Positions 9,432-18,943 of a DNA stretch of 64,000 nucleotides are shown here, one piece after another (position 1 is the stretch's first letter; the number at the start of each line of letters is the position of its first letter). Below the pieces are notes generated by a model, which did not search any database, was not told the DNA's origin, and saw nothing but the letters and a program-made list of their open reading frames with translations. Source of the stretch: Flammeovirga agarivorans. Lineage in GTDB: Bacteria > Bacteroidota > Bacteroidia > Cytophagales > Flammeovirgaceae. The translations under genes and the position numbers were made by a program. The stretch spans positions 372,001 through 436,000 of the forward strand of contig NZ_JABAIL010000006.1 in the NCBI RefSeq assembly GCF_012641475.1. Direction: 5' to 3'.

Positions 9432-11312
9432 TTATAACGTAGTTGACTCTTCCAAAATATTGTAATCCTTTAAAATAGTATCTGCAATATTCTCTTTTTC
9501 AATGCCTTTGTTGTTTGTTTTCTCCTCCTCCATTTCTAACCAAACATCAAACTGAAAATCATCAAGTAAAGGTTTTACTTTGGATTGATAGTGTTTGATA
9601 TTTTTATCTCTTGCCTTAAAATAGACCTTAGGTCTATCTCCAAACTCTAACAATGCCTTTCGATTAGAGAGAAAATTCTCCTTTGCAGCTAGTCTCCAAA
9701 TTTCCTGACTTTTTGTATTCAATAAAAAGCTTTCATGCATTTTTTTCATTTCTAAGTCAAGGAACATATCATTGACCGAAGAAGAATATTTTTGATCGAT
9801 AGTTGAATTGATATAAAGTATCGGATCAAATTTATTTATAAAACCAGTAATAGCCTTTGGTGTACTATAATTTATCACTTCACTTTTCCCTCTTTTCACT
9901 TCTAACTGTATTTTTCCTTTTACTTTAGGAACATAGAATTCTTGAATTCCTGAAGTGGCTTGCCCGATATATTTTTTATTGATATATACATCGGCTGGTT
10001 CTTTTAATAAGGTGACTACCTCAATGTAATTATCGAAATTTTCATACTCTTTCTTATTGTGATATTTTATCGAAATACTTTGACCAGCTACAAGTTCATC
10101 ATTGAAAAAATTCTTATATGCAACATAAGCCATTTCTTCTTTTACAGGATCTTGAAGGCCATTCCACCTGTTCTTATAATACTCTAAAATTGCTTTCATA
10201 GCATATCCATGGTGTATTTCTGGAGCCAAGTGAGAAGCAAAAAAGTACCGATTCCAAGATTCTATATTTAATAAAGAAACCTCAGTATCTACAGACTTCT
10301 CTAAGTTTCTTCTAAACCTATTGGTCATTTTTGTATTCGATCCAGATAAGTAAGTGGTTGCTAATGTCTTACTATCCTTATTGATAACAGCTCTTTTACC
10401 TGTATCTATATCTCTAAGTTCTGAAGTAAGATTTTCTAATGCGATATGAGGAATTAGACTGACATTATTTGCGGCACAGATTCTTTTCAATTTATCGATC
10501 TTATTTTCATTGGACCAAAAATTTAGCGTATGGGTAATGGCTTTAAAGTTTTTAGCAACAGCCTCATTGATGTCCTGCTTCCATGAAATTAGATGATACA
10601 CAGGCATTATTTCAAAATTACATCTTGTATGTAAATCTTGGAACCATCTTGCCACATTTTGAACATCTTGTTTATTATATTTTTGCCCTACTTTATCCTC
10701 TAAATACGTCGATATATTTTGAGTGTTAGTCGTAAAGAATATGATTTCTCCTGCTTTTGACCTTAGCCATTTGTCTGATAATTTGGTCCTGCTATATACC
10801 GTATTCAAATCATTAGCGATAGAATTCATGAGTTCTTCTTCCGATTTCTGGTTTTGCTTATTTCTTGGTATTACAAACTCAAGACAAAATTTAAAATCTA
10901 TGTTTTTCTTTTCTGTTGTATTTATTAATGCAATAAGTGCTGTTAAAATGTCTCTTTTGTATTCTTGAGAACCAAACGTACTATACTGAATTTTAAAAGC
11001 ATCTATCCCCATTTTTTTGGCGGTAATTACTTCTAAATACATAGCATCTTCAGCTTCTAACAAATTTGTCATTAAAGTAGATTCTGGAATAGATGTATTA
11101 TAGTACGAAGTCACGGTACTTACGTCTTTGCCTAAAGTGTGCTCGTATTTTAGTAAGGTCATATGACCAAATTCCGCACTTAATGTATTAAAGGGATTAA
11201 ATGTTGCCATCATTATTTTTTTTGATAGCAATTGATACGGTTTATTATCATTTTGAGCTTGGGCATACTGTAGCATCCAAATACTCAAGAATAAAAAAGT
11301 AATTGTTTTCAT
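9432..11312 (-). CDS. GH71/GH99-like glycoside hydrolase, secreted
   Basis: The 626-residue protein has a signal peptide (MKTITFLFLSIWMLQYAQAQ). The early KKIMMATFNPFNTLSAEFGHM segment resembles the first strand of GH71-type enzymes. A central SWNRYFFASHLAPEIHHGYA stretch (about residues 350-372) matches the GH71 pattern in which a Trp-Asn segment precedes a SHLAP/HYIGP-like loop. An accessory beta domain (about 400-480) and a charged helical tail follow. Known GH71 enzymes are endo-alpha-1,3-glucanases and GH99 are endo-alpha-mannosidases; neither specificity can be assumed here. It lies between a terminator (11400-11437) and the next hydrolase gene. I am fairly sure of the fold group, less of the family, and not of the substrate. 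Confidence 0.65.
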   Translation of the reverse strand: MKTITFLFLSIWMLQYAQAQNDNKPYQLLSKKIMMATFNPFNTLSAEFGHMTLLKYEHTLGKDVSTVTSYYNTSIPESTLMTNLLEAEDAMYLEVITAKKMGIDAFKIQYSTFGSQEYKRDILTALIALINTTEKKNIDFKFCLEFVIPRNKQNQKSEEELMNSIANDLNTVYSRTKLSDKWLRSKAGEIIFFTTNTQNISTYLEDKVGQKYNKQDVQNVARWFQDLHTRCNFEIMPVYHLISWKQDINEAVAKNFKAITHTLNFWSNENKIDKLKRICAANNVSLIPHIALENLTSELRDIDTGKRAVINKDSKTLATTYLSGSNTKMTNRFRRNLEKSVDTEVSLLNIESWNRYFFASHLAPEIHHGYAMKAILEYYKNRWNGLQDPVKEEMAYVAYKNFFNDELVAGQSISIKYHNKKEYENFDNYIEVVTLLKEPADVYINKKYIGQATSGIQEFYVPKVKGKIQLEVKRGKSEVINYSTPKAITGFINKFDPILYINSTIDQKYSSSVNDMFLDLEMKKMHESFLLNTKSQEIWRLAAKENFLSNRKALLEFGDRPKVYFKARDKNIKHYQSKVKPLLDDFQFDVWLEMEEEKTNNKGIEKENIADTILKDYNILEESTTL

Positions 11313-11399
11313 TTTAATAAAGAAATAATCAGGAAAAGATGATATTTAATACAGTTTGTTTTAGTATCTATTTTTTATTTATACATAGCAGAGAAAAAA

Positions 11400-11437
11400 A
11401 TAACTATGCAGTACCTCTAAAAATACTACATAGTTAT
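11400..11437 (-). terminator. Rho-independent terminator after the cadherin-like gene
   Basis: A 14-nt arm (11400-11413) pairs with 11424-11437 around a 10-nt loop. The single non-Watson-Crick position becomes G-U only in the minus-strand RNA. A run of seven U follows in that RNA. Strand asymmetry and U-tract both mark it as the end of the minus-strand GH2-to-cadherin operon. Confidence 0.8.
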
Positions 11438-11442
11438 TCTAT

Positions 11443-14262
11443 TTAATTTAAGATGAGCTTTTGAAGCAATACACCATCTTTAGATTGAATTTTTAAGATA
11501 TATAATACACCCTTGGTACTTCGATAATCAATAAATTGACTCGAATTTGACAATAAAGTGATGTTATCTTGTAATAAAATCTGTCCTTGAGTATTCAACA
11601 TAACAATATCTAAATCTTGTCTAGCTTGTGATTTATCGAACAACCTTATTCCTAATGAAGTGAGTTTTACTTCTAATTTAGTGTTGAGGTTTTTCTCAAT
11701 ATTGGTAGGTGTATCCTCTTTTACATTAATAGTTACAGTCCCTATATTACTATCTAATTCTCCATCATTAGCAACATACTGGAAGGATACCTCGCCTAAA
11801 TAATTTCCACTTGGAATATAGGTTACCACTCCGTCATTAATAGACAATTCTCCATCACTAACATTAGAGATAATGTAAAAGCTTAATAAATCATTTTCAG
11901 CATCTTGAGCCGTTAATGTAAACTCTAATGTCTCAGTGGCATACACCTCTTTCGACATATTTTCAACTATTGGTGCTGAATTATCTCCTTCAACTTGTAC
12001 CACTAAAATGCTTACAGTGGCTTCGTCACTATCGTCGATACCATCGTTGACAATAAACTTCAAAGTATCCTCTCCAAAGTAACCCGCTTCAGGAGTATAA
12101 ACAATGTTAGGCGCAGTTCCTGATATTGTTCCATGTTTAGGTTGATCCGTAATTGAGTACGACAAGTCTTGTCCATCAAAATCAGTACCTGTTAGAGTAA
12201 TATTTACCGTTGCGTCTTGGTATAACCACTTGGCCATATCATCTACCTCTGGTTTAGTATTTCTTTTTTGTACAGTGATAGAGATTGTTGCTAACTCACT
12301 AAATCCGATACCATCTGTTGTTTTAAAAGTAAAAGAATCCTCTCCTAAATATCCTTCATTGTGTGTATAAACCAGATCAGGGGCAGTTCCTGATAGCGTT
12401 CCATATTGTGGTTGCGACTCCAACATAAATGTAATTGGATCTCCGTCTCCATCAGAACCTTTTAATGTTATGGAAAGCTCATCACCTTCAGTTACTTTAT
12501 AAGTAGCACTTTCTGCATCTGGAGCTAGATTGCCACTACTTGTTACGGTAATTGCTATTTTAGCAGGAGTACTGTTCTCTCTACCGTCTCTTGCTATATA
12601 CTCTAATTCATCTGAACCATAAAAATTTCTGGTGGGAGTATACACTAATTGATCATTAATGATTTCAACGGTACCGTTAGATGGAGCTGTTGAAATACCG
12701 TAAGTCAGTAGATCTCCATCATCATCATCACCATTAAGAGTAATTGTTAAGATTCCATCTTGAGTTACTTCTTCTGTTCGAGCAATAACAGTTGGGGCAG
12801 TATTAATACTTCTACTATTGGTGTTATTTCTAAAATGATCATTTATCACCTCGATATAAGTTTTCATGTCATTCAATTCATCCACCGATTTTGATTCATC
12901 AAAGGCGAAATCGACATGAGATTGAAGCTCTAAAATATAACGGTCCACAATTTCTTGTTGATATTCCGTATCTCCTTCACCCACAATAGCATTTACATAC
13001 AATTCTTGTCCAGTAAGTAGTTCCTGTACAAGAGCATAGGCATTTTCTGGAACGACTGTACCTCGAATCGTGATATGATCGAATGTAAGGTATTCTTTCT
13101 GGTTGGCATTATCTGTCTTACCTGTACGGTTTATGGCATGAACAAAGGCATAAGAATCTTCAAAAACTAAATCATCTTTGAAAAAGACTGGAACATAGTC
13201 GATGTCCTTAACATTGTCACCATATACATCTACTCCAGTTAATACGATATTATTAAACTCAAAATGACTATCAGCTACTTTTACACCTGCGTCATCTCTC
13301 GTTTTATCTCTATAAACTGCAGTACGATGTGCTCTTGATTTACCATGCTGACCAGAACCTGCGATCTTATATTGGTAGTTATGTACCAACGTCTTATACC
13401 CACTAGCTGTTGTTAATGAATAAAATAAACCTACTCTGTTTGAATAGCTAAACCCTAGGTTATTGTCTGTGGTTTTAAGACGAACACTAAAAGTATTGGT
13501 TTGTTTCCATTGTGAGTCACCTTGTTGTCTTGCGATCTCAGTACCAGACACATTAGGATTTGACGATACTGCAGACATGTCTTTGTCATTCATCGCATAA
13601 TCAACAGTAAATGTAGGCAGATCTAAACCTTTCACATACTCTCCTTCAATAACCACCTTATCTACATACCAATTGAAAACATCATTGGTATTGTTCTCCC
13701 CTTTTCCGGTAACAAAAACAGAGATATAGTCTTCGTTCTGAACATAGTTGTACCCTTCACCTGGAGTATATTCAGTTTCTTCAAACTCATCGGAAAATAA
13801 AGTATTTATCGTTGATTGATTTCTATCATTATTGTTGGGAATAGCACCATTAAGTTGCGTTCCTATTCTAAACATGTAGGTATCTCCATTGCCTTCTTCA
13901 TCGATAAGATCTGGATCACCTGCATGATCACTTTTTTGTACAATACGTACTTTATTGATTTTAAACTTTACACCTCGGACAGTATGCAAGTCGAATCGGA
14001 AAAATGTCTGCTGATAGTTCGTGGCATTATTATTTGTAATCTGTGTTACTGCTACCTGACTACCATTGGCAGATTCTAATCCTTGATTGACTAACTTTGG
14101 TCCTCCTATTAAAGCTCTCTGCGGATAAATAATATTTTTATCATTGATATCCATTTTAGCTTCAAATGTATCATCAAAATCATATGTAATTGTAATTGGA
14201 TTCTGTGCTATCGCTATAAACCCAACTAAACTGAAGAATATATATAAAACTATTTTTTTCAT
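11443..14262 (-). CDS. Secreted cadherin/Ig-like repeat protein with T9SS type A C-terminal domain, non-catalytic
   Basis: The 939-residue protein has a signal peptide (MKKIVLYIFFSLVGFIAIAQ), an N-terminal region of about 390 residues without a recognised catalytic family, and a helical FIVAR-like module (about 410-485). Four tandem Ig/cadherin-like repeats of about 90 residues follow, with recurring features such as YTPEAGYFGEDTLKFIVNDG and DGDPITF. The last 75 residues (through GVLYILKIQSKDG to the final LILN) form a type A T9SS sorting domain. It should be exported and held at the cell surface. A binding or scaffold role near the hydrolases is inferred from the operon; the N-terminal part could hide an unrecognised lyase or binding domain. 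Confidence 0.75.
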   Translation of the reverse strand: MKKIVLYIFFSLVGFIAIAQNPITITYDFDDTFEAKMDINDKNIIYPQRALIGGPKLVNQGLESANGSQVAVTQITNNNATNYQQTFFRFDLHTVRGVKFKINKVRIVQKSDHAGDPDLIDEEGNGDTYMFRIGTQLNGAIPNNNDRNQSTINTLFSDEFEETEYTPGEGYNYVQNEDYISVFVTGKGENNTNDVFNWYVDKVVIEGEYVKGLDLPTFTVDYAMNDKDMSAVSSNPNVSGTEIARQQGDSQWKQTNTFSVRLKTTDNNLGFSYSNRVGLFYSLTTASGYKTLVHNYQYKIAGSGQHGKSRAHRTAVYRDKTRDDAGVKVADSHFEFNNIVLTGVDVYGDNVKDIDYVPVFFKDDLVFEDSYAFVHAINRTGKTDNANQKEYLTFDHITIRGTVVPENAYALVQELLTGQELYVNAIVGEGDTEYQQEIVDRYILELQSHVDFAFDESKSVDELNDMKTYIEVINDHFRNNTNSRSINTAPTVIARTEEVTQDGILTITLNGDDDDGDLLTYGISTAPSNGTVEIINDQLVYTPTRNFYGSDELEYIARDGRENSTPAKIAITVTSSGNLAPDAESATYKVTEGDELSITLKGSDGDGDPITFMLESQPQYGTLSGTAPDLVYTHNEGYLGEDSFTFKTTDGIGFSELATISITVQKRNTKPEVDDMAKWLYQDATVNITLTGTDFDGQDLSYSITDQPKHGTISGTAPNIVYTPEAGYFGEDTLKFIVNDGIDDSDEATVSILVVQVEGDNSAPIVENMSKEVYATETLEFTLTAQDAENDLLSFYIISNVSDGELSINDGVVTYIPSGNYLGEVSFQYVANDGELDSNIGTVTINVKEDTPTNIEKNLNTKLEVKLTSLGIRLFDKSQARQDLDIVMLNTQGQILLQDNITLLSNSSQFIDYRSTKGVLYILKIQSKDGVLLQKLILN

Positions 14263-14289
14263 AACTCTATACTTTAGAAGAAGTTGTGT

Positions 14290-17200
14290 TTAATATTTGA
14301 TAATCTTAGAAACCAAACTCTGATCGTCCATTTCAAGTCTCAATACATAAATTCCAGATCTTAATGCATGCATGTCTAGATGTAATGCATTTTCAGCATT
14401 CACTTGCTTAGTGTAAACCAATCTACCTGTTAGATCATACAGATTGAGAATACCACTTACATTCTTCGAAATTGTAACATTAACATCACTAACAAATGGG
14501 TTAGGATGAATGATCCAATCTAATTCATCTTTAAGGAAATCATCGTCAATATCTGTCACAGGAGATTTTCCATCACCCAAGACCACTCTAGCTTCACCAA
14601 AGATGGCAAAACAATTGATGCCCTCTTGAGCCACTGTCTCAAACTCTAGTCGTGCAACATTCGTTACATCTAACTTGATTTTTTCTTCAGGAGTATTTGG
14701 TCCGAATATTTGAGAATAAAGCAATTGATTATCACCATAAATATTGATTTCTGTTGATCCCTCTGTGAATGCATCATCGAGACCTACGGTTGCTGAGAAA
14801 GAAGAATAATTGCTATCTAAGTGATAGAAAACTCTTGATTCATTGAATAATGAAAATCCTTGATCGTAGATAAAACCATTTACTTTCATTACTGAATCAG
14901 AAGCAAAACCATGACCTTCTGCAAATAACCCTTCTGTTAATTCGCTCTTCACTTTAGTGATATCCATACCTTCTTTGATAGACCATTGGTAAACAGCGGT
15001 TGTAAATGCAGGTACTTCTGTTGTGAACTGAGCCTTTGCCTCAAGAGTATCTATCAAAACCAATTGCAGATTATCATTTTCACTGTTTGAATTGTTGGCA
15101 AATACATCTTCAGCTACTGTATGCCATCTCTTTAAGATCACCTCGTCATCATTCGAAAATGGATAATCTTTGATATCCACAGTAAGTTTGATGATTTCAG
15201 TATCTGTCAGGTTGGGTACTACTAAAGTAAATACATCGCCTGCATCGTTCACTGTTGCTGTAGCAAATGTTTTTTGTATCACTTCCGTTTCACCTCCTAA
15301 TCCGCCATCATAAGAATAGGTATCCCCATCATAATCAACAGATACAAAAGTATCTTGATGTAGTTGACCAAAAATATGGTAAGCAATTGCTTTTGCAGAT
15401 ACAAAGTCATAGCGAGGGTCAACCATTGGTGTGTTATCATTCTTGAAATAAGAATGAATTAATGATGTCCCTAAATTTCCACTATGATAATTGGCAATAT
15501 CATGGAACATTGTAGCTATAAATGGTATGGCAAGAAGGTCCTTTCTACCACCAAATTCTGTCATATGAATTTTCACATCTTTACCTGCTAGCGATGGGTT
15601 ATCGTATTTTTCTACCCAACCTTTCTGTTTGGCAATCTGTCTTTTTACTCTAGTGCCTTCCCATACACCTCTTTTGTAATGGTCTTCATCTGGAATATCT
15701 CCTTCTTCTAATTGTAAGTTAGGATAGAAATGGAAAGAAACACCATCATATGGCTTATTGTCTTGGGCCATATATTTATAGAAATCTTCTTTTTCGAAAC
15801 AACTGATGACCTGAATAGATGGATCAACCGCTTTCATTGCATCGTAATAATCTGAGAAGGATGCATGTGGTCCAGAAGTATAATCTAAATAAACATTACT
15901 TCCTTCGGCTGGAATCATTCCTCTTCTACCATCTCCAAATGTGATTGCACCAGTTTTGGCATCAACAGTAAAATGTCTATCTGTAGGTAACGAACCATAA
16001 AGGTTATCTACTCTAGTCCAAGATTGATTATTTATTCTTAGACTAAAAGTGGCTGATAAATCTACAGGAGCAAACTTTACATATAAAACTTGAGAAGCCT
16101 CGCCTGTTGTTTTTGTATCTGAATTTAACCAAGAAGCATCTGTTACGGCAGTTTGATTAGTAAAAGCTCTTGATCCTCCTCTAACATAATATTGAGCATC
16201 ACCTTTCACAATTCTATCTCCACCTCTCACTTCATCTCCTGTTTCAGGGTAATTAAATACTGAAAGTTCCCAATCGCCATACATTTCATTACCAATTTCC
16301 CATAACTTGATATTGTAGGGTTCATAACGACCATTTTTTGCTCTTTCTAAAGCCCAATCTTTACCACCGTTAGGGTTATCACCTACTTTGGCATTCATGT
16401 ATTCCACATAATCTCCTGCATCTTCAGGTGTTTCATATTGAAATGCAACAACAACAATTCCTTGGTTGATAAAAGTGGTATTTAATAGCTGACCGAATTC
16501 ATCAGGACCAAAAGTATTGACCTGTGCTGCACCATCTTTGTGAGAATCCATATTATAACCTCTTTGGTCTACAGGTCCAATGGCTTTTTTCCATCTGTAA
16601 AGATTGGCCATAGATCCACCTGGAAAACGATAAAGACTAGCCCCAGTAAAGTTTGATCTATCAATTACATCATATTCAGCATGGTTCTCTTCTACATTCC
16701 ATAGACCTTGACCGCCGTCGTTATAAATACTATTTCCTCCTAACCATAAAGGGTCTTTTTTTGTAAGAACCGTATTGGTATTTACAGTAAGTTTTACATC
16801 TGTATAAATTAAGATGACAGACTTTTTAAAACTATCGAAGTCATTTTGCAATTCCTCTTCTAAAGCCAAAACATCTTCTGCCGTTAAAGAACAGTCTGAT
16901 GATTTTGTCTTTGCCTCCTCAATTTTTTGATGCATCAAATCAACATCTTCTTGTTTGTATTGACCACCATTATCTCCGACAGTTACTTTTTCATTTAAGT
17001 ACGTTTCTATTTCGATAATCTTATTATTGAAAGAGAACATGTCGACTCTTGCTCCTTTAAATAGCTTAAAATCATCCATATAATAAAATCCATTATTACT
17101 ATAGATGCCTGTCATCGCAGATTGAATCGTAGCAATTGGATCCACTAATGCTTGTGGTAATTGGATATCTGAAGCCTTCAATTCTCCATTAATATAGATG

Positions 17201-18810
17201 CTTAAGGTATTGTACTCATTAATCTTTAAATGGATTGTATATGGTGTATTTTTTACAAATTGATCAATTAGCTTATTTGAATTGGGAAAACTAGTCGGTT
17301 TGTCACCAGCGTTATTGATTCCATAAATAATGTTCTTTGTTCCTCCATCACCAATCTTTAGCGAGAACCAGTATTTACCATTCTTTGTTAAGAAGTCGAT
17401 TCGGTTAGTAAACCAATCTCTTGATGCCATCGCAACAAATTCAATATCAAAACTATTACCCACATGATTAGGCATTGTATATTGAACAGTAGGCACTTCT
17501 CCTGATGTTGTTATTTCAGAAGTCAACTGATTATCAACGATAGTTACCAAGTTATTTTCGCCTACTTCTATCCAACCACTTGGCAAGACATCTCCATTTA
17601 AGTTGAAATTGTGATTGATAATTTCAGCACAATCTATCGAAGAATTATCTTTTACAATATTATTCTTAAAGTTATCTGTTGCTGCAGTAAGTGCATCATT
17701 TGCTACCTCTACTTCATCTTGGGTAATACAGTTGCCTACAATAGATTCTCCAACTAAAATCGCTGATTCCAACTCCACTTTATTATATTCTGGATACTCT
17801 CCGATATTATCTCCAATGGTAGCATTGGCTAACAAAGTTTTACTATCTGCGATGTTCTTTTCTAACGCTGTAAAGTCTGCTCCACAGTCGGCAGGGTTGG
17901 CTTTAAAGATATCAAAAGCTAATTGTAAGCTAATAATTTCAGCATCAATGATATCCTGGGTTACACATGTAGTGAGTACTACTTCAGCACTAGCTAGTTC
18001 ATTTTGTAAAGTAATTACCTCCTCTTCAGGGTAAGCAATATCAATAAGATCTTCATTTTCTTCATCAAAAATAATTTCAGATCCTGAGATAATAATGATG
18101 TTCGAAATATACTGTTCTATATCTGTTTTTAAGCTCTGAAGTGCAAATGTATTCTGTGTACTTCCTTTTATAGCATTGAAGTATTCTATTTTGAAAGTAT
18201 CGTCATCAAAACTTTCAGAGAAAGTAAATTCAACTATAGATAGCTCTTCTGTTAGTTCGGCTGGTAATGCTACTGATTCGGCTTCAAGTACACCATCAAT
18301 AAAAATTGAAAATGTATTGTCAGATTTGAAGCTCACTTTTACTTCGTAGATCTTATTTTTCTGGATCTCCCCTTCTAACAATTTATTTTCATCAGGGTAA
18401 TCAGTAGGTTTAGCTCCATTATTACTTTCTGCCAGCACGATATTTTTTTGGCCATTACCTCCCAATAGGAGTGATAACCAATATTCGCCTGAAGCCGTCT
18501 TAAAATCTACTACATTTTTGTAATAGTTTCTACCTGTCTCAAAGGCAAAGGTCACTTCAAAATCACCAGATAGTGATTCGGGCAAATTGTGTGTAACAGT
18601 AGCTTTATCTTCATCGCCCTTAATAAATTCCATTAATAGAGCGTCTTTATCTATATATACTTTGCCAGAAGAATTACTTTCAACCCATGTTTCAGGAAGA
18701 GTAGCATCCTCACTATCAAAGTTTTCTCTAACTATAACTTCGCAATCCTGACCAAATAGTAATGGAATTGTTAGAATGTAAGTTATAAATAGTAAGTATA
18801 ATGTCTTCAT
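14290..18810 (-). CDS. Giant modular clan GH-A glycoside hydrolase (GH51-like) with LamG, FIVAR, NPCBM and T9SS domains
   Basis: The 1506-residue product reads: signal peptide; LamG-like module (25-215); two FIVAR-like helical modules (220-385); second LamG-like module (395-585); third helical module (593-665); GH51-type barrel from about 670; an NPCBM-like domain (about 1290-1425, SATVGLDD); and a type A T9SS sorting domain (HPNPFVSDVNV, RLVYT, SGIYVLRLEM). Catalytic candidates are Glu842 in WEIGNE and Glu1085 in HMTEFGG. An insertion holding FGDG (958-961) lies between them. It is a larger paralogue of the 930-residue enzyme at 6544-9336. NPCBM/CBM51 modules are known to bind galactose-type sugars. 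Likely a surface enzyme trimming a galactose-containing polymer; exact activity is unproven. Confidence 0.85.
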   Translation of the reverse strand: MKTLYLLFITYILTIPLLFGQDCEVIVRENFDSEDATLPETWVESNSSGKVYIDKDALLMEFIKGDEDKATVTHNLPESLSGDFEVTFAFETGRNYYKNVVDFKTASGEYWLSLLLGGNGQKNIVLAESNNGAKPTDYPDENKLLEGEIQKNKIYEVKVSFKSDNTFSIFIDGVLEAESVALPAELTEELSIVEFTFSESFDDDTFKIEYFNAIKGSTQNTFALQSLKTDIEQYISNIIIISGSEIIFDEENEDLIDIAYPEEEVITLQNELASAEVVLTTCVTQDIIDAEIISLQLAFDIFKANPADCGADFTALEKNIADSKTLLANATIGDNIGEYPEYNKVELESAILVGESIVGNCITQDEVEVANDALTAATDNFKNNIVKDNSSIDCAEIINHNFNLNGDVLPSGWIEVGENNLVTIVDNQLTSEITTSGEVPTVQYTMPNHVGNSFDIEFVAMASRDWFTNRIDFLTKNGKYWFSLKIGDGGTKNIIYGINNAGDKPTSFPNSNKLIDQFVKNTPYTIHLKINEYNTLSIYINGELKASDIQLPQALVDPIATIQSAMTGIYSNNGFYYMDDFKLFKGARVDMFSFNNKIIEIETYLNEKVTVGDNGGQYKQEDVDLMHQKIEEAKTKSSDCSLTAEDVLALEEELQNDFDSFKKSVILIYTDVKLTVNTNTVLTKKDPLWLGGNSIYNDGGQGLWNVEENHAEYDVIDRSNFTGASLYRFPGGSMANLYRWKKAIGPVDQRGYNMDSHKDGAAQVNTFGPDEFGQLLNTTFINQGIVVVAFQYETPEDAGDYVEYMNAKVGDNPNGGKDWALERAKNGRYEPYNIKLWEIGNEMYGDWELSVFNYPETGDEVRGGDRIVKGDAQYYVRGGSRAFTNQTAVTDASWLNSDTKTTGEASQVLYVKFAPVDLSATFSLRINNQSWTRVDNLYGSLPTDRHFTVDAKTGAITFGDGRRGMIPAEGSNVYLDYTSGPHASFSDYYDAMKAVDPSIQVISCFEKEDFYKYMAQDNKPYDGVSFHFYPNLQLEEGDIPDEDHYKRGVWEGTRVKRQIAKQKGWVEKYDNPSLAGKDVKIHMTEFGGRKDLLAIPFIATMFHDIANYHSGNLGTSLIHSYFKNDNTPMVDPRYDFVSAKAIAYHIFGQLHQDTFVSVDYDGDTYSYDGGLGGETEVIQKTFATATVNDAGDVFTLVVPNLTDTEIIKLTVDIKDYPFSNDDEVILKRWHTVAEDVFANNSNSENDNLQLVLIDTLEAKAQFTTEVPAFTTAVYQWSIKEGMDITKVKSELTEGLFAEGHGFASDSVMKVNGFIYDQGFSLFNESRVFYHLDSNYSSFSATVGLDDAFTEGSTEINIYGDNQLLYSQIFGPNTPEEKIKLDVTNVARLEFETVAQEGINCFAIFGEARVVLGDGKSPVTDIDDDFLKDELDWIIHPNPFVSDVNVTISKNVSGILNLYDLTGRLVYTKQVNAENALHLDMHALRSGIYVLRLEMDDQSLVSKIIKY

Positions 18811-18832
18811 CTAATAATATTCATTTCATCTA

Positions 18833-18871
18833 TATCTACCTAACTAAATAAGAAGTTTAGTTAGGTAGATA
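18833..18871 (-). repeat. Perfect 16-bp inverted repeat in an intercistronic gap
   Basis: Arms 18833-18848 and 18856-18871 are exactly complementary around a 7-nt loop, 22 bp before the start codon of the 1506-residue hydrolase and downstream of the LamG-only gene. In the minus-strand RNA the U-run lies before the hairpin, not after it, so it does not look like a standard terminator. It could be an RNA-stability or processing element. Confidence 0.55.
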
Positions 18872-18943
18872 CTATAAAAAAATTGAGTTTGTTTTTGCCG
18901 TTATTAGCAATATACTAATGTGAATAGAAATTAAAAAAAACTT

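Noticed and set aside
15900-16000. FGDG segment as a sign of phage baseplate genes
   Set aside because: It lies inside a glycoside hydrolase with intact catalytic residues and no phage genes nearby; it is an inserted domain.
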